This document shows positions 1-12,082 of a stretch of DNA of 64,000 bases, in pieces. Source of the DNA: Bicyclus anynana (taxonomy: Eukaryota > Arthropoda > Insecta > Lepidoptera > Nymphalidae); assembly GCF_947172395.1 (NCBI RefSeq), contig NC_069086.1, positions 7,596,501 to 7,660,500 on the forward strand. Reading direction: 5' to 3'. Both the position numbers and the translations under genes were made by a program. A model generated the notes under the pieces. The model was not told where the DNA came from. It saw only the letters and a program-made list of their open reading frames with translations, and made no database searches. Within the stretch, counting starts at the first letter, position 1, and each line of letters starts with the position of its first letter.

Positions 1-215
1 TAAAAAGCAAAAAATAACATCCTACCTATGTGCTACCTTCTGATCAGTTTGAAGGCGGTGCCAAGCCAGTGTCGTGTTTTAATTAAAGCTGTTTCTGGAA
101 TAACCACAGAAATTTTGTAGTTTAAACGTATTTAATTAAAACATCACTGGCTTGGCACCGCCTTCAAACTGATCAGAAGGTAGCACATAGGTAGGATGTT
201 ATTTTTTGCTTTTTA
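1..215. repeat. long inverted repeat (hairpin), about 85-nt arms
   Basis: Bases 1-86 are repeated in reverse complement at about 131-215, with a 44-nt spacer. The arms differ only by a small mismatch/indel near the loop (gtgtcgtg against gtgatg). The left arm reaches the first base of the window, so the structure may be longer. It could be a fold-back transposon or a hairpin-RNA locus; no coding potential is visible. Confidence 0.85.
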
Positions 216-295
216 GTTAAAGTATTTTTTTGAGTTGGAAGTCGGTTGAATTTTTTTTAAGTGTATGCTAATATTAAAGCAATTTTGTAGAAGTA

Positions 296-545
296 TTATG
301 AGTATTTGCGATTATTACTTTCGGAGCTACAGGGATTTAAATAGTCATATTTGCGGCACTACCATGAATCAAAAACGCTTCTACTAAATGCTACGAAGGA
401 ATGAAGTCATCGCTTGAAGAGATCGTTAGATTTGTATGGGCGTTCAAACAGAATTACAAATATCTTTGTTTTTTTTTATACTTCGATAAAAAACATCATA
501 TTAAATGTAAGAAAGCATAAAATGTATAAATTTTCATCATCCCCA
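296..545 (+). repeat. interspersed repeat F, copy 1
   Basis: Shares the core TTTCGGAGCTACAGGGATTT and a later TTTGTATGGGCGTTCAAAC block with copies near 28555 and 45340. This is the most diverged of the three. I do not recognise the family; no ORF or tRNA-like promoter is evident. Confidence 0.6.
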
Positions 546-1740
546 TTCTCTGTACGATATAGACCTCTGCCCAGCGATGGTCCATTAGGCTGATGATATC
601 GAAACGAATACGTACCACACAATACTGTATGCAAAAAATAATATACATTTCATTTATTACAATGCATTTGATAAAGTTATAAGTATGTATCTATTGATCC
701 ATGGCGATATTGATATTGTTATTCACGGTCATTTAAAATATCACGCTTTGTAACGGTTTTTTTTTTCATTTGAATACTGTACGAGGTCAAGCTTTTTGTA
801 CTATGTTTAAATTCAAATGAAACGCTTCAGTCCACATTCCAATCCATGTTTTCAAATTATTACATTTTTTTAAACATTATAAGCAATGATTTTATACTAT
901 TAGATATGTCACTAGCGGTTCGAAACTAAGGCGAACAAAGGTGGGTAATTGTCTTCATTTCATTTAGTCGCTTATTAAACAACTAAAGCTATTTAAACAA
1001 ATAATACCTATTTTCTACAATGTCGAGTTGTGAGTTCAGGAAGTGTAAAAATATATCAAGATAAATATAAAATGTAAGTAAACACAAAATTGTGCATATG
1101 TGTGTGCCGTGTGAAGTAGCTAAATTCAGATCACTTTTAGCGCTGATTTTGTAAGCACGTAACATAACTAAGAGTATAAAATATCGTTAATTATAGTCTC
1201 ATAGCAGCTTATAGGTACCTACCTACCTAATATTCAAAGTGGAAAGTGGAAATAATCCACAAAAGACCATTTTAAGAGTAAGAAGTTAGCAGTAGGTAGT
1301 AAGTCTGAGGAGTGCAAGATATGCTGTCAGGGCCAGTCATTAATAGTAAATAAAATCTAGTGATTCAGATTTCAGAGCCTATAACATTTTCAACCTTAGG
1401 CCGCCAACTTGCAAGGTGATGGGTCTATGCTATAAAAGTCCTATGCTATAGGACTGGTTGGTTTTCATAAAGAAAGAATCCTCTCTTACAAGCTTTTCCT
1501 ACAACCTTGGTAGAGAACTAGAGAGAAATATTTTCTTCGCCAGGGGGTTTGGGCGAGCTCAGAAGCATTGCCTGATGAGATGCATAATATGCACCTTCTC
1601 TATTATAAATCTATGCTTCTTAAATGGCTCCTTCCACCTTCCACGTTTGTTCCGTTCGTTCATTGTCGAAGTTTTGCAACCAAATGTCGGTCGGTCGATG
1701 GCAATTAGCTAGAATCCATAATCATATTATGTTAGAAAAA
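546..1740. other. stretch without a recognisable gene
   Basis: AT-rich sequence upstream of the claudin-like gene. An open frame at 1458-1712 lacks recognisable motifs and is probably chance. No repeat family seen elsewhere in the window was identified here. Confidence 0.5.
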
Positions 1741-1930
1741 TGAAATTTTTTGACAATGTGTCTGTCACTGTCAGTCTTAACTGTCACTGTCAATTTGTCG
1801 ATACACAAGTTTTGGAACTGACGGCCGACCGTTGTGGAAGGAAATGAAAATAAAGAACTACTGAAAATTTATATAAATTACGAATAAAATAAGTAAAACA
1901 CTAACTTCCTGACAAAAGCAAAATATAAAC
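1741..1930 (+). promoter_or_regulatory. probable promoter and 5'UTR of the claudin-like gene
   Basis: Lies directly upstream of the ATG at 1931. It contains two close copies of GTCACTGTCA (about 1764 and 1782) and a more GC-rich patch around 1815-1835. No TATA box stands out. The transcription start is not determined; this is inferred from position. Confidence 0.35.
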
Positions 1931-4900
1931 ATGACTGCAGACGGTGATAACGAGTATCCGAGGGCTTCTAGTAAGTAAACCATGGGCACGCCCTAGTGTA
2001 TTTTTTAGTTGTTGTTCTTGATGGTTTATTTCTTAGAATTAAAATGTATACAATTATTGTATTAGAAAATAGTATACATGTAATCTATATGTTATATATT
2101 TGCTTTAAAACCATTTCCATAATTATCTATATCACTAAACCTATAATAAAATATCTCCTGTTTTATTTCGTGATTAACGATACTTCATTGTAATAAACAA
2201 TATAATTAACATTAATGAGCATAAAATCGATTTTTATGACCATTAAAGCTTATTTACACATAACTATGATTTCCAATACTTTAGGTATTAAACCTATGTA
2301 CCTACAAATAATATAATCATTATCATCCCATATTTGGTTTACTTGAGCTCAAGTCTCCTCTCAGAATGAGAGGGGTTAGGCCAATATTCCACCAAGCTGC
2401 AATGCGGATTGGCAGACTTTCCTTCACCGTTTGAGACAAGTGGTATTTAATTTCTTAAATGCACACAAAAGTTGGAGGCACATTCACCAACCGGATTCAA
2501 ACAAACACCCTCTGAAATTGGAGGCAGAGGTCATATCCACTGGGCTGTAACAGCTCTCAATGAACTATTATGAAAAGAAATTTTAGTAAATTTAATTAAG
2601 ACTACCCTTATTTAGTGTACAAAAACACTTCTCAAAATAATATAATATGCATTGTTATAGATGCTACGCTGATTGGAGCGAGTATAACATACATAGCAGG
2701 ATTGTTTTTGCTGTTGTCCTTTGCTGGCCCATACTGGATAGAATCTTATCCAGAGATGTTCTCTTCATTCAAACATATGGGTTTGTGGCAGTACTGTTTC
2801 GAAAGATTTAGATTTCCCTCATATCAGTATGACAAATATTTTGATGGATGCCACTATATTTTTGGTCAAGTAAGTATTAGTATACAGCAGCGGCGAAGTG
2901 TTACCTTTTAAAAATCCACACATATATTATTCATTATTGTAATCTGTGGATGTATGAGAAACCAGAGTTTCTATCAAGCGGTAAGAATTTCCTTACCGTC
3001 GTCAATATTCCATCCTGATCACCACTGGTATACAGATAGAGAATTAAATAAGCAGATGGTGGGTGTGCATTGAGATGGTGAAAATTTATGAAAGTTAACT
3101 TGATAAATATAATGAGTAAAGAAAGAAAATAGAATCATTCCAGAGGTAGTTTCAGCTGGATCATAAATATAAAAATATATACTAGATTGGGGGCTTCTTA
3201 CTACCTTCGAGATAATACCTATAAGATAAAGGACCTGGAATAACCTTTAAGATAATGGAACAAATTCAGTTAGGTCCTTTTTTTCTTCAACATAGCAAGG
3301 CATTTTTCTAGCTATACTTAACTATCCCACCCTTGATTCATTAATCAAGCAAAATCAGAAAAAAAGGTTTTGGTCGAAGATTACTGAAGAAGCCCTTGAC
3401 TACAATCTCAACTGATGGTAAGTGATGATGCAATTTAAGATGCATAAGATGGAAGCGGGCTAACTTGTTAGGAGTAGGATGAAATCCACACTCCTTTTGG
3501 TTTCTACATGACATTCTACCGTAACGCTAAATCGTCTTTGTCGGAAGGGTGGTAACTAGCCACAGCTGAAGCCTCTCAGCCAAAATATAGGAACAACAAT
3601 TGACTCAACAATTATCAATTTTAGATTTTTATTGATTATTAAAAATATAAATCCATCTTTATTTTTTGACATTCTAAGCAGATTTCCGATAGACTTACTA
3701 ACAAGAGAAAAAAATCTTTATTATTTTTCAGGAATTGTATGTTATCCGTGAGTGGCTGTTGCCAGGTTGGCTGATGGCAGTGCAGACATTTGTAACCCTT
3801 GGATTGATGCTGTCATTCACTGCCCAAGTGCTGCTAGCCTGTGTGATTGTGCGAATACCATTGCGCACTGTCCTGAGATATGAATGGATGTTTGTGTCTG
3901 CTGCCTTTATAATGGTATCAGTGTCAAGTAAGTGTTAGCTCATAGAAAGACCTATCTTACTTAGCAAAAGAATTGATGATATTTAAGTTAAAATTATAAT
4001 GTCTGATTTAATTATTTAAGATAGAATATTATTTATATATTATTTCTTTATACTTTATTTGTACACCACAACATAAGAAAAAATAAATACAAATAATAAG
4101 ACAAAAAGTTTAGTACAGGAGTAGGATACAAGAAGTTGCCTTATCACTACATAGCGATTTCCCCTTCTCTGCTCAAGTAGTTCTTTCTACTCAACCCAAT
4201 TTGGTAGGATCCTGCTAGAGCAACTTTGAATAGCTTTTATATAAAATTTGTGGCAGTTCTAGTAAGGCAAAGGTTATTACGCAGGTTATAGAGATTTTTC
4301 TGACACCTTTGCCTCTCGCAACCACTTTTACTATGTAAACTTCATGTTATAAACTATCTAGTTCATTTATTAGGACATGATCATATTATTATTCTTTTTA
4401 GGTGTGTTCCTGTTCTTTGCTGTGGCTATATTCGGTGGGAACTGCTACCGTCGCGATTGGCTGCTCTATCCTTCATTCAATGTCTTATCTTGGTCATATG
4501 CATTTGCAGTTATTGCCTCCATTTTGTTTGGTAAGTTTTATGACCATACAGAAAAATAGTATAATAGTAATAATAGTTACAAAAAAGGAAGCTTAGTAGA
4601 AGTTATAAAGTGCAAAGTCAGCCTTATAGCTAAAGAGATATCCTCCAGACAACCTTTGGCAAGATAAATAAATGAAAATTGATTTCAGTCCTTTAAAGAC
4701 AGACTGACTGTCTGACTAACATCATCATCCATCATCATCATTATATCAGCTGATGGACGTCCACTGCAGTGGCCTCTTGTTGGGACATTCAAACATCACA
4801 ATCATGAGCTGCCTGCATCTATAGGATCCCTGAGACTTGATGTTGTCAGTCCACCTGGTGGGGGTCTACCAACACTGCGCTTTCTAGTGCGGGGTCGCCA

Positions 4901-5412
4901 TTCCAGCACCTTGGAACTCCAACGTCCATCGGCTCTTCTAACTATGTGCCCCGCCCATTGCCACTTTAGCTTCACGACTCGTTGGACTACGGATCTTTTC
5001 ATTTCTGATCCCATCACGCATCCCATCACACCGATCATAGCTTGTTCCATCGCCTGCTGTGTGACCAAGCCTTTGCTTATCTGGGCTTCTTCTTTCTTCT
5101 GGGCCGTTTCCGCACTTGGCCCCGTGATTGGCTGTTGTACGTTTATCTGGGCTTAGTAGGCCCAGTTAGCGACCAAGTCTCGGTGGCATAGATAATCACC
5201 TACGATGGACTATGACCTTATTTACTGATTGTGATGAATTTCTAGGTCTGGCAGCGGTGTTGTTGTTCCTGGAGGCGCGCAAGTTGTACGAGATGCGCTT
5301 GGAGGCGAAGAACCTCGTCGCGCAGATGCAGCACAGCCAGCCGGAGCACGCGCTGCACCAGCTGCGCGACCAGCTGCATCAACAACAACAACTGGGCTAC
5401 TTCAGGAACTAA
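1931..5412 (+). CDS. claudin-like tetraspan membrane protein, 5 exons, 261 aa
   Basis: Exons are 1931-1970, 2616-2869, 3732-3927, 4402-4530 and 5246-5412; every intron starts GTAAGT and ends AG, and phases join without a stop (786 nt with TAA). The protein has four hydrophobic segments at about residues 22-50, 107-137, 148-176 and 188-218. The first outer loop holds W54, GLW at 69-71, C74 and C92, the W-GLW-C-C pattern of the claudin/PMP22 superfamily, with longer than usual cysteine spacing as in insect claudin-like proteins. The cytosolic tail is charged and then rich in Q and H (HQQQQ near the end). Insect relatives act at septate junctions or in glial/epithelial barriers; which subfamily this is (for example pasiflora or fire-exit type) is only a guess. 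Introns carry SINE and LINE pieces. Exon 1 encodes just 13 residues and the second codon block begins with a split Met codon. Confidence 0.88.
2322..2556 (-). mobile_element. SINE A, degraded, in intron 1 of the claudin-like gene
   Basis: Reverse-oriented copy recognised by the blocks CTCCTCTCAGAATGAGAGG and GAGGCAGAGGTCATATCCAC, the latter being the reverse of the tRNA-like head. Internal deletions are present. Confidence 0.8.
3390..3581 (-). mobile_element. SINE B, head-truncated, in intron 2 of the claudin-like gene
   Basis: Matches the tail and body of the SINE B family (CTTGACTACAATCTCA, GCGGGCTAACTTGTTAGGA, GGTGGTAACTAGCCAC). The tRNA-like head is absent. Confidence 0.8.
4045..4190 (-). 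mobile_element. 3' end of a non-LTR retrotransposon (family L2), intron 3
   Basis: Contains ACTTTATTTGTACACCACAA and TGCCTTATCAC-TACATAGCGATTTC, which match the 3' regions of the copies at 52855-53022 and 59115-59990. Confidence 0.6.
4715..5205 (-). mobile_element. non-LTR retrotransposon 3' fragment (family L1) in intron 4
   Basis: The minus strand encodes a retrotransposon C-terminus with motifs WAGHIVRR-DGRW, KVLEWRPR and GRPP. It begins on the plus strand with a (CATCAT)n tail and ATCAGCTGATGGACGTCCAC. The fragment runs to within about 40 nt of the acceptor of exon 5. It is truncated and frameshifted, so not functional. Confidence 0.75.
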
Positions 5413-5454
5413 TGCGCTCAATGCGCGCTGATAGGGAATATGCATTTAATTTAA

Positions 5455-5460
5455 ATTAAA
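5455..5460 (+). terminator. possible poly(A) signal ATTAAA of the claudin-like gene
   Basis: ATTAAA about 43 nt after the stop codon; a second ATTAAA lies near 5571. No AATAAA is seen in the first few hundred bases downstream. Confidence 0.35.
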
Positions 5461-7084
5461 AACAGACATTTTTCCTTGTATTCCATAATGTACGTATGTA
5501 TGTTATCGTACTTGCAACAATATTACTTTTTTAATTTAGGTACTCTGTTTTAATTATGAACTTTAGTTATTAAAACGCCGCCATTTTATTGGCGCTATGC
5601 GAACGTAGGTAATGACGTCACTGATGTCAAAGACACATTTCTTTTGGTTGGCATATATGATAACTTAAAAAATTACACACTTTTCGAAAAGCGCACGTTT
5701 CATTATAAATTAATTTCCCGGGGATTTTACGTTTCTTACATATGCTTAAAAATGTCACATGTTTTAAGATATTGAAGAAAGTTATCGCAGGATACTTATT
5801 ATTATAATTATTTTTTATGACAAAAATCGATTAAAAAAAAATGCATATTTCCTATTGCGTTCAAGTTTGCGTCACTCACAGAGTTTTCGTTAATCACACG
5901 GCACACTGATTTTTAATATGGCAAAACGCAAGCTTCAATGTTAAACATAAGTGACAGTAACTGATAATTGTAGAAAATATACAACTTTTGACCAACATAG
6001 GCTCTTAGTCCATAGGATCGTTCAGTATTTCGGGAGCATTCTTTTATTAATATTTGTGATGGAGAATCCTGTCAATTAGAGGCATAGATCTTGAGTCTCA
6101 AGTGGTAATTTAGAAGTAAACCTATACAAAACTATACAAGACGAAAGAGAAAGATATGTATAGTCGACCAATATGCCACCTACCTGCGAAATCCAAAAAT
6201 ATTGCATTCGCTATTGTCGCGATGGAACGAAAGAGGTGGACAATATGTCTTTTTTTTTTGCTTTTTTCATGCTAACGCCTAGCATGTCGTCGCATACTAG
6301 GCGTGCTTTAGTTTTAATTTTGTAGATTTTTGATAGATTGAATAACACTAAAATAATTTACAAAGTGTGCTTTAACATTGGCACAAACCATTTTTTATAG
6401 GCACTGACTGAGAAATGCATTTGATCTTTTTAATTACAACACTGTTTGCCTATTCATTCTAATTTTATATATTTTATATAACTTCACGAAGTAAAAGTAT
6501 ATTAGGGATGCAGACTTTCACCTTCTATCCAATATGAAAAGCTTTCTATGTTCCTAGATACAATAAGTTTTGAGAATTTAACACAATTAACCCAGTTTGA
6601 CGTTTTGATGCACTTTATTAGAACTCGACTATACGAAAAATGAAGTAGAATAAGAATCTGCCATAGATTTCCAACAAACATTGAATAGTTATAATAGACG
6701 AATAGTCTATGGTTGTTTAGCAGTCATGATATTTAGCGATAAGTTAATTTAAGGAGGTGTACTCAGTTTTCTAGGTATATTTAAATTATTTTCATGTGGC
6801 ACTTTGTTGAAGTGCTAGGTAAAAATAATTATGTATAATTGGAAGCTTCTAGTTGCAACAGCACAAGGTAATAATTGATTAAGCAAAGATGATCACCAAC
6901 ATTTTGAATTTGGCATGAATGCTTCAGTATTATTCAATTTCACTCACATTTGATATGATAAATTTGATACACAGTTTGCTTGAAATACTTTGCCGCTCTA
7001 AAGTTATTGCAAATGAGTGTATAGTATGCAATTTATAATTTTATAAATCGCATTATAATTATAAGTACTTTACAGATTAAAAAG
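5461..7084. other. stretch without a recognisable gene
   Basis: AT-rich sequence downstream of the claudin-like gene. I see no ORF, RNA gene or repeat shared with the rest of the window. Confidence 0.5.
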
Positions 7085-7299
7085 ATAGAGCGCACTGAAC
7101 ACAACGTTGTCGTAGCCGCTCCAAATACAAAATTCAAAAACGAATACATTCTCGAGTCAGTACGACACGAAGCGTCGCATCAGTAACTTTCAATGTTATT
7201 CAAGACTAGCGTACGCCCGCGACTTCGTCCGCGTAAAAATCGATGTCAACTTTCAACCCCTATTTCACATTCTATTTTGCAAGTTTTATAACTTATACC

Positions 7300-7610
7300 C
7301 TCAGACCAATTATAGAAGGACCTGTATCGCACTCACAGTCACGAGTAAAATTGTCTGTCATTTTCTGAGGAAAACGAGCTTAGATTTGGTATATATCTTA
7401 TACTAAACTAGTAGTTTTTGCACGTTTTTTACACAATTCAATTACACAAAAGGTATTTTTACGGAGCTCTTTAACTTACGAACACAATTACAACTATTTA
7501 ACATCGATACTATAGAGTCAGTTTTTAAAATCGCATTAGATCGTTGATCATATACTTTGACAGAAAAGTAACGTCTAGCGAGGCAGGTCCTATACAATAA
7601 TTGGTCTGAG
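7300..7610. mobile_element. hAT-type MITE, 311 bp, with 8-bp TSD
   Basis: Ends are inverted repeats beginning CTCAGACCAATTAT on both sides. The flanks carry a perfect 8-bp duplication CTTATACC at 7292-7299 and 7611-7618, the size typical of hAT transposons. It sits inside the Helitron at 7206-8385, so it is younger than that insertion. Confidence 0.85.
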
Positions 7611-7879
7611 CTTATACCTAATAAATAGTCCACTTATCATTTTACATTTACAAATGTACCTAGAAAAATTAAGGACTTTCCGTACAAACTTTTTACCCCT
7701 ACTTCACCCATTTCTGATTTTGTTTTCGCGACAAAAAGTATCCTATTATCCTTCTACGTATTGTGGTCTCAAATCGTCTTAAGTATCATTTGAATTCATT
7801 CTGTAGTTTCAGCGTGATGCCCGGTCAAAAAAAGGCAAACAGACAGACAAAAAATAGAAAATATCCTTCAGTATCGATC

Positions 7880-8090
7880 TCCTACCTCTACCCTACTCCT
7901 ACCCTACCCTACCCATAATCTTCCCTATCCCTACCCCTACCCTACCTCTAACCTAGGCATACACTCCCCTACCCTGCCCTACCCCACCCTACCCCTACCC
8001 TACCTTTACCCCTACCCTACCCTTCACAACCCCTGCCCTACCTGTACCCTACCCTATACCTTCCCTACCTTACCCCTACCCTTAGCAAAA
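7880..8090. repeat. CCCTACCCCTA-type minisatellite inside Helitron
   Basis: Degenerate array of CCCTA/CCCCTA units (5, 6 and 11 nt). Similar arrays lie at 26926-27077, 27458-27772 and 40990-41098, each also within a Helitron-like element. Confidence 0.85.
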
Positions 8091-8640
8091 TCGGTCCAGC
8101 CCTATGAGGGTGGTGCGATGACAAAGGAAAATAAAGACTTCTATGCTAAAATTATAATCTTTGGATCTACTGGACCGATTTGAAAGATTATTTTACCAAT
8201 AGAGAGCTACGTTACTTGCGAGTGTCATAGGCTATGTTTGATTCCCATATTCACACAGGAACGGGAACTACGTAATTGAAAGCGCGGGGCGTCATATAGC
8301 GGAATTTCTGCGTCTTTTAGAAGTTTTGTAATATCTCCGAAACTATTTAACTAATTAACATACCTCTTTATAATATTAGTGAAGATAAATGGTGTCTTGT
8401 GTATTTAATTTTAAAAACTGTTTACAAAAACTAAAGAAATAAGATTATTTTTTTATTGGTAATTATTGATTATTAAATTAATTTACGTAAGTGTTGTTAG
8501 TATTAAATTTTGAAATACAAATTATGAAAACAGTTTTTATATGCAGATTCTATATGCAGGCAAGGAGACTCGTGATGTTTGTTTTTTTTTAATGGGTTTC
8601 TCCGGCTTCACCACGCTGTAAAGACTCACTCTGGATAATT

Positions 8641-10955
8641 CTTTACTCCGTGAAGTACTTATGATAATTACAAGTCACATGTTAACACCCCTCTTTTTTT
8701 ACATTCGGTATTACTATAGCTTGGCAACTTCGTGCATGACATTCCCGATGGTCCGCGCGGGCCGAGGGGCGGGCAGCGATGAATGAAATCGTGATGCACC
8801 TCACTTCCCCGCACGCACACGCTCGATTTCATACCCGCGTAGTATTTCCCCCCGTCGCCCGCATATCATGGTAGTGTCATCAACGAACATGCCAGACTAT
8901 TTGTATACCAATGTATAATATACCAATATACTCGCAAGCTTAGATTCCAATTGAATTCCAATTCCAAATGAATACGGACTTCTGAACAGCAAAGTTTTGT
9001 GATGCGAACTGTACTTGTATTCAGAGAATGCATTAGAGTATTTATGTCAAATAGTTCTTTAAACATATATTTATCACATTAATACTATTTATATTGTTTT
9101 AACTTTTTTCAGGTATAAACATTTTTGGTTGTTACATCTTGCATTTGCATACTTTATATATTTTATATTTTGTAACGTTTCAATCAAACTATTTTATAAT
9201 ATCTGCACTTCATATTACTTTGAGGAACTTTAAATATATGTTATTTTAAAGTTCAATGAAATCAAGGAGATGAATATTCTTTTTTGCGTATTTAATAGAT
9301 TTTAGATATTAACTTGGATTTATAAAGAAACTTTAAGGTGTATTTTTATTGTCCTAAAAGGCGAATGTACAAATAACATGAAAATGTATTTTTGAATCTC
9401 ATTTTGAAATAATATGTCCGTCCAAAATGTAATGTATTCAACTAAAAGTTGATATTATGGTTTATGGTTCTTGTGGTTATTGAAGAAGCATTTAACGAAA
9501 ACTTAATTATATTATTTTACATTATTTAGGTATTAACTAGTGCCTCGGCATCACAATTGTGTTATACACAAATCTTACTGTCAAGATAGACCTATATAAT
9601 TTCTTTTCTTTCAATCTCAGCAAAAGTGTTTAGATTAAGCCAAAAAATAATACAGCTTAGCTTAAAGATTTGTGTGACATTGGTTTGATTTCTTTTTTCT
9701 TTTTTTATTCGTAAGATATTTTATTCAATATATTAAGTTTAATTATTAAGTTTAGCGTACAAGAAAGTTAGTTATTATTATTATTATCTAATGTTAGTTT
9801 TTTGTCATATTAATTACGTTTAGCTTTACGTAAAGTTGTGTTTTATTCAAATGGGACAGTGTGGGCGTTACTAACTCATAGCCCGGGGCGGGGGGTCAGG
9901 TCAGTAATATTATAGAATGAGAAAATACATATTGTTGGTACAGTCACAAGCAACAAGGTTTACATTTGTAACGTGAGTCAATTCACTTTGCTTTGCTATA
10001 TTATTTTTTAGGCTATATTATTTTGAATCTCTAGCTGACCTTCCCCCTGGTTACGCTCTTGTGAATAGATCTTAAATCATCAGTTTTATGTAACTGATTT
10101 TAAATAACTTCTGTTGAGTTTTTTTCATACAGATAATTAAAAAAAAAAAAAATTAAATGCACCTATTTCAAAACTAATCTTAATGTTTAAGTCCACGAAA
10201 TAGTTCTCGACACTTATTTTTCCTTTTAAAGTTTTGAAATTATATTATTTGGTTTATGTATTTTAGTTTAGTTTTTATATTAGTTTCTAAATTAATGTCG
10301 ATTGTAATTTAAAGACTTGTTTACTTAATTTTTCTCCATTCCATGTATTTACCACCACATAATTTATGTAAAATATGTGTTGCTTTAGACACAGATTTAT
10401 ATTTTTAATACTTACTTAATATTGTAAGCGCACTGTAATGTGTTTATAATTTTCATTGATAAAGGTATATTTTTATATCTAAATATTGTTTTATTTAAAT
10501 GGCATAGTTAAAAAGCTACACCAATATTAGGTACCATTCTCATTATTTAGTTGTAACTGGTAGGACAATATTGCAACAGGCAGGGTTTGAACCCACGATC
10601 TGTTGGGTGTTAAGTCTGGCACTGGGGCCTCATAGTAGTCAGTATTTAATAATTCCCCTCACTCGCTTTGCATTTTGGCATAGGACGTGTGGCTTTTTGT
10701 TTTTTCTCTATAAACTTGTAAAATAAAAACAAATCGTGGTCTTCTTCCATTTCAAAAGTGCCGCTAGCCGATTGCGCTACTGAAACACATGAACTAAAAG
10801 CACTAAACAGACTCATATGTACCTACTTAAGTATACTTTCAGGATAACTGAAAACTATCCAGGGTCCTACATAAATAAATTTAAGTAAGTATGAAACAAA
10901 ATTTTTTCTAAGGCAGTTCCACCTTTACAAAGAAGTCAAAAAAAAGACTTTTTTT
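8641..10955. other. stretch without a recognisable gene
   Basis: Mostly AT-rich. A GC-rich patch at about 8700-8765 (CATTCCCGATGGTCCGCG) recurs in reverse complement at about 22100-22160 and is therefore a dispersed repeat. Around 10560-10640 there is a reversed tRNA B-box-like sequence (GGGTTTGAACCC), probably a SINE remnant. No exon was supported. Confidence 0.4.
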
Positions 10956-10959
10956 TAAC

Positions 10960-11152
10960 TTCTTAAAATCGGCGGCGTTTATTGGAATGGCGACCTCGCA
11001 TCGGAAAGCGCAGTTTTAGTCGACCCCCCACTAGGACCGAGGATATCAAGCGGGTTGCAGGGAGCCGCTAGATGCTGGCGGCTCGAGACCATTGTGCTTG
11101 GAGGTCCATGCAAGAGGCCTATGTCCAGCAGTGGACGTCTATCGGCTGATAA
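10960..11152 (+). mobile_element. non-LTR retrotransposon 3' fragment (family L1)
   Basis: Plus-oriented copy ending CAGCAGTGGACGTCTATCGGCTGATAA; degenerate relatives of the L1 C-terminus can be read with frameshifts. Confidence 0.6.
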
Positions 11153-12082
11153 GGTAATCTAAGAATTTATCACTATTACGCATTCGTATAACATCTTACA
11201 TCAGTGAGTTTCGGCAAGCTAGTCGCGTACGGTAACGGCATGGGGTGAACGTGATCGGAGTGTGGTTTTCAATCTAACCAAACCAAGCCCAGCGTAGTGG
11301 CTTACAAAATATTAATATCGTGTCACTAACAGCTGTAGAAACGGAATATATGTCTATTTATTTAGTGTATTTGCATAATAATATGGAAAACACAACCGTT
11401 CGTGAATAGCATAATAAACCCACTGACGCCTCAGCAGTTCGCCACCGAAAGTTAAAATTGAGAGAGTCCTAGTTCGAGCGCATGTCATAGCCAGATCTTC
11501 CTCATTTTATAAAGGCTGAAAGCGTAATGTTTTTATATTTTACTCGGGTTTATATGATAAATCATTTCCCTAGTTGCTAGTTACTTAGTTTAATGGTAAC
11601 CTTTCCAAAAGTACTATTAAAGATCAAATTGAACGGTCTCTAGCGAAGAATTGCCATAAAGCCAACTATCTGGGGACTGGGGACACAATTTCTCTATACA
11701 CTCATATCTCGTAGGGAAAAAATACTTAGATAATTAAGGATCTGGACCCTGATCCTATGAGTGCAATTAGTGTCTGACTGCTGTGGAGTTAGGGCATAAT
11801 TTTTAATATCTTTTGTAGCATAATTTTTAATATGTATCTCGTTTTATAATTGGAATAGCAAACGCCCGCGTCTTCGTCCGCGTGAAGGTGAAGGAAGTAC
11901 AGAACCCCTGAATGGCTACCAAAGCTCCCAAAACCACCACTGTCTAAACACCATAATTATTCACCGTACTTATAACCGTACCGGTAAGAGCATGGGCTGA
12001 CGAACTTTCAGCTTTTATAAAAAGAGAAAGATCTGGTAATCGCAGACTCTTAATCTATAATCGTACACTATTAAAAACTTAC

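Larger units (their letters stand above)
7206..8385 (-). mobile_element. non-autonomous Helitron, 1.18 kb
   Basis: Read on the minus strand it starts TCTTCACTAATATTATAAAG and ends with a GC hairpin and CTAG, inserted between A (7205) and T (8386). The uninterrupted copies of the host repeat (24073, 60702) continue straight across this point, so the borders are exact and there is no target duplication, as expected for Helitrons. It carries a hAT MITE and a CCCTA-rich minisatellite. No Rep/helicase ORF. Confidence 0.8.
7085..8640 (+). repeat. interspersed repeat E, copy 1, interrupted by a Helitron
   Basis: The repeat is present in two pieces, 7085-7205 and 8386-8640, matching continuous copies at 23975-24345 and 60600-60965 (blocks CAGTACGACACGAA, CAATATTATTCAAGA, AAGGAGAC, TGTAAAGACTCACTCTG). 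The gap is filled by the element at 7206-8385. Family not recognised; no ORF. Confidence 0.75.

Noticed and set aside
7442..7633. minus-strand ORF of 63 aa
   Set aside because: Spans the hAT MITE and its flank; non-coding element.
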